This document shows positions 16,997 through 24,169 of a stretch of DNA of 44,873 bases, one piece after another. The notes beneath the pieces are model-generated. The model saw only the letters and a list, made by a program, of their open reading frames with translations, did no database searches and was not told the DNA's origin. The stretch spans positions 1 through 44,873 of the forward strand of contig CAXYBK010000001.1 of the NCBI GenBank assembly GCA_964275345.1. The letters are read 5' to 3'. The stretch comes from MED-G78 sp964275345 (lineage in GTDB: Bacteria > Pseudomonadota > Gammaproteobacteria > Magnimaribacterales > D2472). Position 1 is the stretch's first letter. Every line of letters begins with the position of its first letter. The translations under genes and the position numbers were made by a program.

Positions 16997-17719
16997 TTAT
17001 ATATTAAATTCTTGCAGATCGATATTATTTGAATTGAGCGCAAGATACCAACCAGTTGCACCCCAATCACCCAAAACAATACGTTTAGCGGCAATATTCT
17101 CCAATTCAATATTGTGAATATTGGGCCTATGAGTATGCCCATGTATAAACAAATCTGGTGTATGTTCATGTAAGAAATTATTAACTGCAGCAGCATTTAC
17201 ATCAGTGATGGCAGTAGATTTTTCAGCGGTAGCTTCCTGACTTTCATCCCTCATTGATTCAGCAATCTCTTCACGTTCAGCAATGGTTTTATTTAGAAAT
17301 TCAGATTGCCACTCATCACTACGAACTTGGTTTCTAAACGTAATATAGTCAACGTCATCAGTGCAAAGAAAATCTCCGTGACTAATAACGACTTTTTGAT
17401 CATTTATAGTTAGTGTGTAAGGATCGGGCAAAATGGTTATGCCTGTCTCTTTAGCAAAAGTCTCTCCGATTAAAAAATCTCTATTGCCGTGTATAAAAAA
17501 AGTTGCAGGACCATTGTCAGTAAATGCACGCAAGGCGCTTTTTACTTCTTGTGCAAGAGGGGTTGTATCATCATCTCCAATCCAAGCTTCAAAAAGATCT
17601 CCAAGAATATAAAGATGAGTACAAGCCTCTTTTGATTCGTTTAAAAATGTAAAAAAGGCTTGAGTAAGTTCAGGATGTTTATCGCTTAAGTGTATGTCTG
17701 AGATAAACCGAGGCTTCAT
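16997..17719 (-). CDS. lpxH: UDP-2,3-diacylglucosamine diphosphatase LpxH
   Basis: Hydrolyses UDP-2,3-diacylglucosamine to lipid X in lipid A synthesis, at the inner-membrane cytoplasmic face. The 240-residue protein has all calcineurin-like metallophosphoesterase motifs in order: ISDIHL (7-12), LGDLFEAWIGDDD (39-51), HGNRDFLIG (about 78), ISHGDFLCTDD (about 112) and FIHGHTHRPNIH (near 194). It overlaps the cyclophilin gene by 4 bases, and ppiB-lpxH is a conserved gammaproteobacterial pair. Its presence indicates an LPS-bearing Gram-negative cell. Confidence 0.96.
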   Translation of the reverse strand: MKPRFISDIHLSDKHPELTQAFFTFLNESKEACTHLYILGDLFEAWIGDDDTTPLAQEVKSALRAFTDNGPATFFIHGNRDFLIGETFAKETGITILPDPYTLTINDQKVVISHGDFLCTDDVDYITFRNQVRSDEWQSEFLNKTIAEREEIAESMRDESQEATAEKSTAITDVNAAAVNNFLHEHTPDLFIHGHTHRPNIHNIELENIAAKRIVLGDWGATGWYLALNSNNIDLQEFNI

Positions 17720-18309
17720 TCAGATACAGTAACCGATTCGATAGTTACAGGTTCAAGTGGTGCATCTTGATAACCGCCAACCATACCAGTAGGACTTTCA
17801 GCTAATTTATCAACAACATCCATACCATCGGTAACTTTACCAAAGACTGCATAGCCCCAACCTTGAGCAGTTTCAGCAGTATGATTTAAAAAGTCATTAT
17901 CTTTGTGATTAACAAAAAACTGCCCAGTAGCTGAATGTGGATCCATGGTTCTAGCCATAGCAATACTTCCACGATCGTTTGCAAGACCATTGTTTGCTTC
18001 ATTTTGTATAGGATCAGTGCCGCTAGATTTATTTTGCATATCTTCAGTTAAGCCGCCACCTTGAACCATGAAACCTGGAATAATTCTGTGGAATATAGTG
18101 CCTTCATAGTATCCAGCATTAGCTAGAGCTACAAAATTTGCTACTGTAATAGGAGCTTTGTCTTGATCTAACTCCAAATGAATAGCGCCAACAGTAGTGT
18201 TAATAGTTACAGATGTCATAGCAGTCTCCTTGCTTTGAGATGAAGCTTCTATTGATGATGAGAACACAAGACCACATATAAGGATGCTTAATAATTGTAT
18301 TTTCTTCAT
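17716..18309 (-). CDS. ppiB: Cyclophilin-type peptidyl-prolyl isomerase with two possible starts
   Basis: Accelerates cis-trans isomerisation at proline. The core shows VANFVALANAGYYEGTIFHR, IPGFMVQGGG, SATGQFFVNHKDNDFLNH and GWGYAVFGKV, the full bacterial cyclophilin set. From ATG 18309 the protein is 197 residues and begins with a convincing signal peptide (MKKIQLLSILICGLVFSSS), which would send it to the periplasm. An internal ATG at 18219 (residue 31) gives a 167-residue protein starting MTSVTINTTVG, the length and start of cytoplasmic PpiB, and it alone has a strong Shine-Dalgarno. Both forms may be made. It overlaps lpxH by 4 bases. Confidence 0.93.
   Translation of the reverse strand: MKKIQLLSILICGLVFSSSIEASSQSKETAMTSVTINTTVGAIHLELDQDKAPITVANFVALANAGYYEGTIFHRIIPGFMVQGGGLTEDMQNKSSGTDPIQNEANNGLANDRGSIAMARTMDPHSATGQFFVNHKDNDFLNHTAETAQGWGYAVFGKVTDGMDVVDKLAESPTGMVGGYQDAPLEPVTIESVTVSE
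18226..18231 (-). promoter_or_regulatory. Ribosome binding site for the internal ppiB start
   Basis: Reads AAGGAG on the minus strand, six bases ahead of the internal ATG at 18219. The upstream ATG at 18309 has no comparable sequence. This decides in favour of initiation at residue 31, at least as one of two starts. Confidence 0.7.
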
Positions 18310-18351
18310 GGTATAGCTTTATAGGTTTTTAATAGTTGAGGTATTTTATCA

Positions 18352-19476
18352 TCAAAAGTTATGGATGCGGTTGTAGTTTGAAAAAGCTTCTTGAACTCTT
18401 TCTTCACTTAAACCAAAGTCCTCTAACTTATAATGATGAGGCGTATGTTCTTCTTCTGATTGATTCTCAATAAAGGCCTCCATTGCATCAAGGCTTTTTG
18501 AACTTAAGTCATAACCAAAGTGCGTATAAATTGCTTGAATTTGCTGGGTAGGATTTTTAACAAATTCACGATAATCAATATCTATAATTTGCTCAGGTTT
18601 TAAAAATTCCTCTCTATCTGTAATACTTTTATTAATTGCATACTGCCAAAAATCTAAAACTCGCTTGCCAATTAAATGCGGATCTGCATGCTTAGAAAGA
18701 CCAGAGCGCACACTAGTTGTAAGACTTGATAAAGATCCTATAGCCTTAACGGGATTTCTATGGATATGAACGAACTTTGCATTAGGATAAGTAGCTAATA
18801 TTTCTGGCGTATGACTAATATGACTAGGATCTTTAAGCAACCATTTTTCAGGTCTATGCTGGGTTTCTAGCGCTTGAAGAAAACGTTTATGCCACATAAA
18901 AGCAGCAGTATAGTCACAGGTTTTTAGATAATCCTCATAGCCTGGTGAATTTGACATGCACATATAAATAAAACTTCTGACACTCATCGTATTAATAAGC
19001 GAACATTCCTCTGGCATCTCGCCATGAATATGGTGCATGCTCAAAAGCTTGGGTATAAATTTTCTCGCAAGACCTAATTCTCTATTGGTTTGCTTCACTC
19101 TTTTTTTAGCTTCTTTACTATCTTTTTTAACCAGAGGAAAAGGGCGAGTAATTTCCCAAAATAGAGGTGAGCGATAACGCGCATCACAACTTAAAAGATC
19201 AAATAAAAAGGTTGTACCAGAACGTGGGAGCCCCATCACAAATAATGGACTTGCTGGGTTTGGTAAATCTTTGCCTTGAATAAATTCATTAAGCTGAGCA
19301 CGAACTTTTAAGCGATTTACTAATTGATGTCGAACAGCAAAATTGCCTGCTAAATTAAAGCGAGCTTCTTTTTTAAAGGATTCAACTAAAAAATCTAAAG
19401 GCTCCACATAATCATCTTCGCCCAAGCGACCTTCAAGACCCTTGAGTATGGATTTCTTTGATAATCGAAGCTTCAC
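18352..19476 (-). CDS. Sulfotransferase family protein
   Basis: A 374-residue PAPS-dependent sulfotransferase-like protein of the broad Sulfotransfer_3 type. The 5'-phosphosulfate loop is FVMGLPRSGTTFLFDLLS near residue 80, and the 3'-phosphate-binding region is FVHIHRNPVKAIGSLSSL near residue 235. The C-terminal IDIDYREFVKNP and DLSSKSLDAMEAFI fit the family. The acceptor (a lipid, sugar or small molecule) cannot be told. Many such genes occur in marine bacteria. It stands alone on the minus strand between the cyclophilin gene and the divergent arsC-like gene, 61 bases away. Confidence 0.85.
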   Translation of the reverse strand: MKLRLSKKSILKGLEGRLGEDDYVEPLDFLVESFKKEARFNLAGNFAVRHQLVNRLKVRAQLNEFIQGKDLPNPASPLFVMGLPRSGTTFLFDLLSCDARYRSPLFWEITRPFPLVKKDSKEAKKRVKQTNRELGLARKFIPKLLSMHHIHGEMPEECSLINTMSVRSFIYMCMSNSPGYEDYLKTCDYTAAFMWHKRFLQALETQHRPEKWLLKDPSHISHTPEILATYPNAKFVHIHRNPVKAIGSLSSLTTSVRSGLSKHADPHLIGKRVLDFWQYAINKSITDREEFLKPEQIIDIDYREFVKNPTQQIQAIYTHFGYDLSSKSLDAMEAFIENQSEEEHTPHHYKLEDFGLSEERVQEAFSNYNRIHNF

Positions 19477-19537
19477 TTCATTGATCCCTCTATTGCCTAT
19501 AAGATACTATTAAACGGATAAATCTACAATTTACTCT

Positions 19538-19954
19538 ATGAATATACTTTTTATGTGTGTTGGTAATTCTGCCAGGAGCCAAATAGCAGAGGGCTTAGCT
19601 AAAGCTATGCTTGGCAAAGAACATCAAATAGAAAGTGCAGGCTCAATCCCATCAGGCAAAGTGCACCTTGGAGCTATATCCTGCATGCAATCCATAGGTA
19701 TAGATATTTCAAATCATTATTCAAAATCAATTGATGAGCTTGAATCTGATTTTATGGATAATCTAGATTACGTTATTACCTTATGCGCAGAAGAGGTTTG
19801 TCCAGCACTTCCAGCCTCAGCTGCTGCTTTGCATTGGATGCATCCAGATCCAGTGAATGTTAACTTTGATAAAGCTCAAGAAGCCGAAGCTTTTGAGCAT
19901 ACAAGAGAAAGTATTTTTAAATTATTAAAAAAGTTCTTAATTCTGAATACTTAA
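19538..19954 (+). CDS. arsC: ArsC-like low-molecular-weight phosphatase / arsenate reductase
   Basis: A 138-residue protein of the LMW tyrosine phosphatase fold. The P-loop is FMCVGNSARSQ (C-x5-R, Cys7-Arg13). A second cysteine pair, Cys83 and Cys88 in TLCAEEVCP, matches the relay cysteines of thioredoxin-coupled arsenate reductases rather than phosphatases, and HWMHPDPV supplies the general acid aspartate. Arsenate reduction is therefore the best guess. No ars operon partner (arsB, acr3, arsR) is adjacent, and gene fragments of this family are often annotated only as phosphatase. It overlaps the convergent membrane-protein gene by 4 bases. Confidence 0.82.
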   Translation: MNILFMCVGNSARSQIAEGLAKAMLGKEHQIESAGSIPSGKVHLGAISCMQSIGIDISNHYSKSIDELESDFMDNLDYVITLCAEEVCPALPASAAALHWMHPDPVNVNFDKAQEAEAFEHTRESIFKLLKKFLILNT

Positions 19955-21357
19955 AAATTAAACCAACCAATTGCATCGTATTCTATGCCTGTAGTTACAA
20001 AACCCTGAACAGCAAGCAAGCAACCGGTAATAATTAAACCTAATATAGAGCCAATAACACCATTATTTGCAGCTATACCAACAATAGTAGTTGGTTTATA
20101 TATCAACTCTTTGTAATTGATAGATTCATCGACTTGCTGCAAAAGAGCTTTTGCACTTTCAAGGTCTGTAATTCTATTTTGAGATGCATTAGCTAGTTTT
20201 AACTCCCAAATTTCTTCTTCAATAATAAAGAGCTCATTACGCACAAAGTCTCTGTGCTCAGCACTTAATGATTGCAGCCTAATTGCCATATACATAGCAA
20301 GAAGACTTATTCCTGAAATAATTGTAATGATGGCAACAATAACAAAAATAGTTGAAATATGATGGCGCATTTCTGTCCATATAATAAGATTTAACAGACC
20401 AACACAGAACAATGAGTAAAAAATTAAGATTGATGTGTAGCCCTCAATCCTAAGATAGAAAGCCTCACCAAAAGACCGCAAAACTTTTCTCATATTCATC
20501 CAAGCAAATACATTAACTCTTTTTTGTAGGTCTAAATAAATTGGTTCTTTATCAGCATTATTATTCTCATCACTAGAAAATAACTCAGAGAACTTTAGGC
20601 CAGGGTATTTAACTAAATCACCTATTTTTTTAGCAGTCTCATATCGTCTTTCAAAATCAATTGAACATACAAGCCCAAAGAAGAGAAGTTGGAAACCTAA
20701 GAAAAATCCTAAAATAGAAGCCACTGAAATCATTTGCTCTAATCCAGAAACCCCAAAGAGGCTTGCTCCATAAAAATACCTTACTACAAATGGTGTAGCA
20801 GGAATTAATAACATGGATGGATATAAAATAAGCCTATATTTTTTAACAAAGTCTTTTTTATAGACAGACATAATAATGCTAAATAAGAATGAGCCTGAGG
20901 CAACCTCACTATCTTTTGAAGCACTGGTTTTATTTGGGAATAGGGGACTTGATTCCTCATTAAGCAGATCTTTAATATTTGTATCACTTAAATCCATAGG
21001 TATGCCTTGAAGACAGATATCATTCTCATCCATAGCACAAGTAAGCTCATCTTCAATTAAACCTGGATTATCAGTAGGTTTACTCCACCCTGGTCCTATT
21101 AATCTTCTTTGAGTTTTTTGATCATCCCAATCTGGCGCTGGTAGGCACATTCTTTCTAAATCTTCTTCTCTGAAGTAAGCATATTTAACTGAAATAATAA
21201 GCCTGCGAACAAATAGTAATAAGTAAGCCAATATAATTTGAAAGGTATCAATATTTTGAGTTAAAGCACTATCGGTAAATAAAGCTAAAAGAAGTGCTGC
21301 AGTAAGCAGCCATGAAGCAGGATAGGTAACTATCCATGAACCAATAATAAAGGCCAA
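19951..21357 (-). CDS. Large membrane protein of unknown function
   Basis: A 468-residue protein I do not recognise. It has about eight hydrophobic helices: near 4-27, 38-56, then a 110-residue soluble acidic loop (EEDLERMCLPAPDWDD onward), 173-195, 207-231, 300-322, 325-350, and two at the C-terminus near 420-452 (GIAANNGVIGSILGLIITGC). A helical, charged segment at about 355-410 is predicted to form a coiled coil. The only start in frame is a TTG at 21357 with no Shine-Dalgarno; the frame stays open upstream to 21471 with no ATG, GTG or TTG. Start is therefore uncertain. It follows the methyltransferase gene by 80 bases. Confidence 0.65.
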   Translation of the reverse strand: MAFIIGSWIVTYPASWLLTAALLLALFTDSALTQNIDTFQIILAYLLLFVRRLIISVKYAYFREEDLERMCLPAPDWDDQKTQRRLIGPGWSKPTDNPGLIEDELTCAMDENDICLQGIPMDLSDTNIKDLLNEESSPLFPNKTSASKDSEVASGSFLFSIIMSVYKKDFVKKYRLILYPSMLLIPATPFVVRYFYGASLFGVSGLEQMISVASILGFFLGFQLLFFGLVCSIDFERRYETAKKIGDLVKYPGLKFSELFSSDENNNADKEPIYLDLQKRVNVFAWMNMRKVLRSFGEAFYLRIEGYTSILIFYSLFCVGLLNLIIWTEMRHHISTIFVIVAIITIISGISLLAMYMAIRLQSLSAEHRDFVRNELFIIEEEIWELKLANASQNRITDLESAKALLQQVDESINYKELIYKPTTIVGIAANNGVIGSILGLIITGCLLAVQGFVTTGIEYDAIGWFNF

Positions 21358-21437
21358 TGAATGGTGTTTAGTTGAGATTGCACATAAACCTCTATTTTGA
21401 ATTACATGCCAGGCTCTATTAGGACTTGATTCTAAGA

Positions 21438-22064
21438 CTAATGCAGCAAGATGATTGCAGAGCCCCAGTAGTTATAGCCTGCAAAGCTCGGAGTGCTAGG
21501 CAAGTACATTTGTTCCATATTTTCTATTTCAAAACCTGCTGAAGTGATAAGTTCAGGTATATTTCTATTTAGATGACAGCCACCTGCAATTTTTCCCCAG
21601 ATAGGATCAATTCTACTTTGCCATTTAGCAACTTTTGGATCAGGAGCAAGCCCATGCTCACAAAAGATTAATCTTCCTTCTGGTTTTAATACCCTAAGCA
21701 TTTCTTTATTTGCTTCCATGACTTCTGGAATGGTGCACATGGTGTAAGTAATCAATACAGTATCTACATGATTATCGGGCAGAGGTATTTCTTCTGCACC
21801 ACAAAGCATAAAGTCGACATCAATATTATTTTCTTCTGCAACATCTATTGCCAGTTCATTAAGCTCTATTGATGGATCAAGTCCAATGACCTTATCAATC
21901 TTACTCATATCATAAAATGGAATATTAAGACCAGAGCCAATTCCTACATCCAAGACTAAACCTTTGGCTAAAGGCACAACTTTTTTTCTTTGATAATTAA
22001 TGGGCTTTGAGCCACAAGTGCAGTTTAAAACTTTTGGCAGTACATATTTATTATAAAGACCCAT
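21438..22064 (-). CDS. Class I SAM-dependent methyltransferase
   Basis: A 208-residue methyltransferase. Motif I is VLDVGIGSGLNIPFY near residues 36-50, followed by GLDPS (acidic SAM ribose contact), the GAEEIPLPDNHVDTVLITYT post-motif, and LKPEGRLIFCEHG. The tail PSTPSFAGYNYWGSA resembles the METTL7/UbiE-like group of phospholipid or small-molecule methyltransferases. The substrate is unknown. It starts 2 bases after the SDR stop and is almost surely co-transcribed with it. Confidence 0.85.
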   Translation of the reverse strand: MGLYNKYVLPKVLNCTCGSKPINYQRKKVVPLAKGLVLDVGIGSGLNIPFYDMSKIDKVIGLDPSIELNELAIDVAEENNIDVDFMLCGAEEIPLPDNHVDTVLITYTMCTIPEVMEANKEMLRVLKPEGRLIFCEHGLAPDPKVAKWQSRIDPIWGKIAGGCHLNRNIPELITSAGFEIENMEQMYLPSTPSFAGYNYWGSAIILLH

Positions 22065-22066
22065 AA

Positions 22067-22948
22067 CTAATCCTCAATTTCTCTTAAAGTCTCCTCAATA
22101 CCTGTTGAACCCATAGACATTCCACTAATTCGCATGTCACCTAACTCTTCTTGAGCAGCCTCACGCATACCTTTAATTAAACCAGTTCTATCAACAGTTA
22201 AACCGCCATCTACACAAAGATTATGTCCAGTAACAAATCTAGATTCATCTGAAGCTAAAAACAAAGCTGCATAAGCTATATCTAATGGTTGACCAAGCTC
22301 TTCAATTGGTTGGAGTCCTTTAATACGCTCATCCCAATCATCAGAAAGGCCATTAAGAAGAGGGGTGCTAATAGCGCCTGGAGAAATACTATTTACTCGT
22401 ATTTTAAATTCACCAAGTTCTAAAGCAGTGGTTTGAGATAAATTTATAACTGCAGCTTTTGCAGCTGAGTAGGCTTGTGGGCCGCCACCTCCAGACATAC
22501 CCGCAATTGATGCTGTATTGATAATAGAGGCACCATTAGCATTCTTTTTCATTTCGACTGAGGCATGCTTAATGCCCATGAAAACTGATTTCAGAAGTAT
22601 TGCCATAGATTGATCCCATTCATCTGCATCAATATCACTTATGGATCCAAAGGCTCCACCAAGTCCAGCATTGTTAAATAAAATATCTAACTGACCAAAT
22701 TCATCCATAGCACTTTTAACCATAGACTCTATAGCAGCTTCTTTAGAGACATCAGCAATTACACTAATAGCATTATCTTTAAAGCCTTTTTGCGAAACTA
22801 AATTCATAGTTTCTTCTAATGTAGTTTGATTGATATCAGCAAGGACAACCTGAGCACCTTCTTCTAAAAATAACAAAGAGGTTTCTCGACCAATACCACT
22901 TCCAGCTCCAGTAATTATTGCAACCTTACTATTTAATCTTTCGCTCAT
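22067..22948 (-). CDS. Short-chain dehydrogenase/reductase
   Basis: A 293-residue classical SDR. The cofactor loop is IITGAGSGIGRE (11-22), with an acidic residue after the second strand (VVLADIN) that favours NAD(H). NNAGLGG, the catalytic serine in NTASIAGMSGGG, and the YSAAKAA motif with catalytic Tyr and Lys follow. SPGAISTPL and DGGLTVDRTG close the core. An extra 30-residue C-terminal extension is unusual but not unique. Substrate unknown. Paired with a methyltransferase downstream and divergent from an extended-SDR gene. Confidence 0.88.
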   Translation of the reverse strand: MSERLNSKVAIITGAGSGIGRETSLLFLEEGAQVVLADINQTTLEETMNLVSQKGFKDNAISVIADVSKEAAIESMVKSAMDEFGQLDILFNNAGLGGAFGSISDIDADEWDQSMAILLKSVFMGIKHASVEMKKNANGASIINTASIAGMSGGGGPQAYSAAKAAVINLSQTTALELGEFKIRVNSISPGAISTPLLNGLSDDWDERIKGLQPIEELGQPLDIAYAALFLASDESRFVTGHNLCVDGGLTVDRTGLIKGMREAAQEELGDMRISGMSMGSTGIEETLREIED

Positions 22949-23031
22949 ATTTTTTATACCTCTTGCTAGATTCTATAGAATAAATCGACACCAAACCATA
23001 TACTTAATATATATTTTTTGGAGATTTTATA

Positions 23032-24030
23032 ATGGAAAAAGTTTTAGTTTCAGGCGTATCAGGTTTTATAGGCATGCATTGTGCAAAACAGCTTTTGGAT
23101 CAAGGTTATCAGGTTGTAGGAACAACGCGTTCTTCAAGCAAGCATGATGAGGTAATGGATGCGATTGGCCATGAGAATCTAAGTTTAGTGAATGCTGATC
23201 TTTTATCAGATGAAGGCTGGGACTCAGCTATTGAGGGCTGTGATTATATATTGCATGTTGCATCCCCAGTGATGATGGGCGAACCAGATCATGAAGATGT
23301 TTTAGTCAAGCCTGCAAAAGAGGGAACTATGAGGGTAGTTCAATTAGCAGCAAAACATAAAGTGAAGAGGGTGGTAATTACATCATCAGTTGCAGCAGTT
23401 TCATATGGACCTCATCATCATAAAGACCACTTTGATGATACAGACTGGTCAGACATTAATGATCCAGGAATTCCTTCTTATAATAAAAGTAAAACAGTTG
23501 CTGAAAAAGCTGCAAGAGAATTTGTAGCAGGATTAAGCGGCGATGATAAATTAGAGATTTGTACCATGCACCCAGCTCTAGTTGTAGGACCATCGCTTTC
23601 AAGCGATATTGGTGAATCTAATACCGTAGTTAAAAGAATGCTTGATGGCACAACTCCAGGTACCCCAAAACTTCAAATGGGATTTGTAGATGTGAGAGAT
23701 GTTGCAAAAATGCATGTTGCAGCTATGACAGCAGATGGTGCAGCAGGGCAAAGATTTATTTTATCTGAAAGCTCATTGTGGTTATCTGAGATGGCAACCA
23801 TATTAAGGGATGCTGGATTTGATAAAGCTCCAAAAAGAAATATTCCCAACTTTGTTTTAAAAATCATTGCTTTACGTGACAAAGATTTAGCAGGAACTAT
23901 TCCTTTACTTGGAAGAGTTGGCACTTATGATATTTCAAAAACAAAAGATATTTTAGGATGGCAACCAACCAAAGCTGCTGATGCAATTGTAGATACCGCT
24001 GAGCATTTAAAAGCTAAAGGTTTGATTTAA
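23032..24030 (+). CDS. Extended SDR, dihydroflavonol-4-reductase/epimerase-like
   Basis: A 332-residue NAD(P)-dependent oxidoreductase of the DFR/cinnamoyl-CoA reductase-like branch: VSGVSGFIGMHCAKQLLDQG (6-25), VGTTRSS, HVASPVMMGEP, the SSVAAVSYG serine, and the YNKSKTVAEKAA Tyr-x3-Lys motif. The MHPALVVGPSLS segment and PNFVLKIIAL tail fit. Bacterial relatives reduce aldehydes or ketones; substrate unknown. It has a clear Shine-Dalgarno (TTGGAG) ahead of ATG 23032 and diverges from the SDR-methyltransferase pair. Confidence 0.87.
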   Translation: MEKVLVSGVSGFIGMHCAKQLLDQGYQVVGTTRSSSKHDEVMDAIGHENLSLVNADLLSDEGWDSAIEGCDYILHVASPVMMGEPDHEDVLVKPAKEGTMRVVQLAAKHKVKRVVITSSVAAVSYGPHHHKDHFDDTDWSDINDPGIPSYNKSKTVAEKAAREFVAGLSGDDKLEICTMHPALVVGPSLSSDIGESNTVVKRMLDGTTPGTPKLQMGFVDVRDVAKMHVAAMTADGAAGQRFILSESSLWLSEMATILRDAGFDKAPKRNIPNFVLKIIALRDKDLAGTIPLLGRVGTYDISKTKDILGWQPTKAADAIVDTAEHLKAKGLI

Positions 24031-24044
24031 TAAGAAAAGAGAAG

Positions 24045-24120
24045 TGGCTCCCCGAGCAAGGCTCGAACTTGCGACAAATTGATTAACAGTCAACTGCTCT
24101 ACCAACTGAGCTATCGGGGA
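24045..24120 (-). tRNA. tRNA-Asn (GUU)
   Basis: Seventy-six bases including an encoded CCA. The acceptor stem TCCCCGA/TCGGGGA is perfect, the discriminator is G, and the D-arm (AGCTCAGTTGGTAGAGC), the anticodon arm with GTT in CTGTTAATC, and the T-arm (GTTCGAGCC) are all standard. Encoded on the minus strand between an SDR gene and uvrB. Confidence 0.97.
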
Positions 24121-24131
24121 ACGCGTTGAGC

Positions 24132-24139
24132 ATTATAAT
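24132..24139. promoter_or_regulatory. Symmetric -10 element serving tRNA-Asn and/or uvrB
   Basis: ATTATAAT is its own reverse complement and contains TATAAT on both strands. On the minus strand it sits 11 bases before the tRNA-Asn 5' end, the right spacing for the tRNA promoter. On the plus strand it is 30 bases before the uvrB ATG. No good -35 hexamer is visible on either side, so strength is unclear. Confidence 0.5.
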
Positions 24140-24169
24140 TAATTTTTTAAGAAATAAGTACAAATATTT

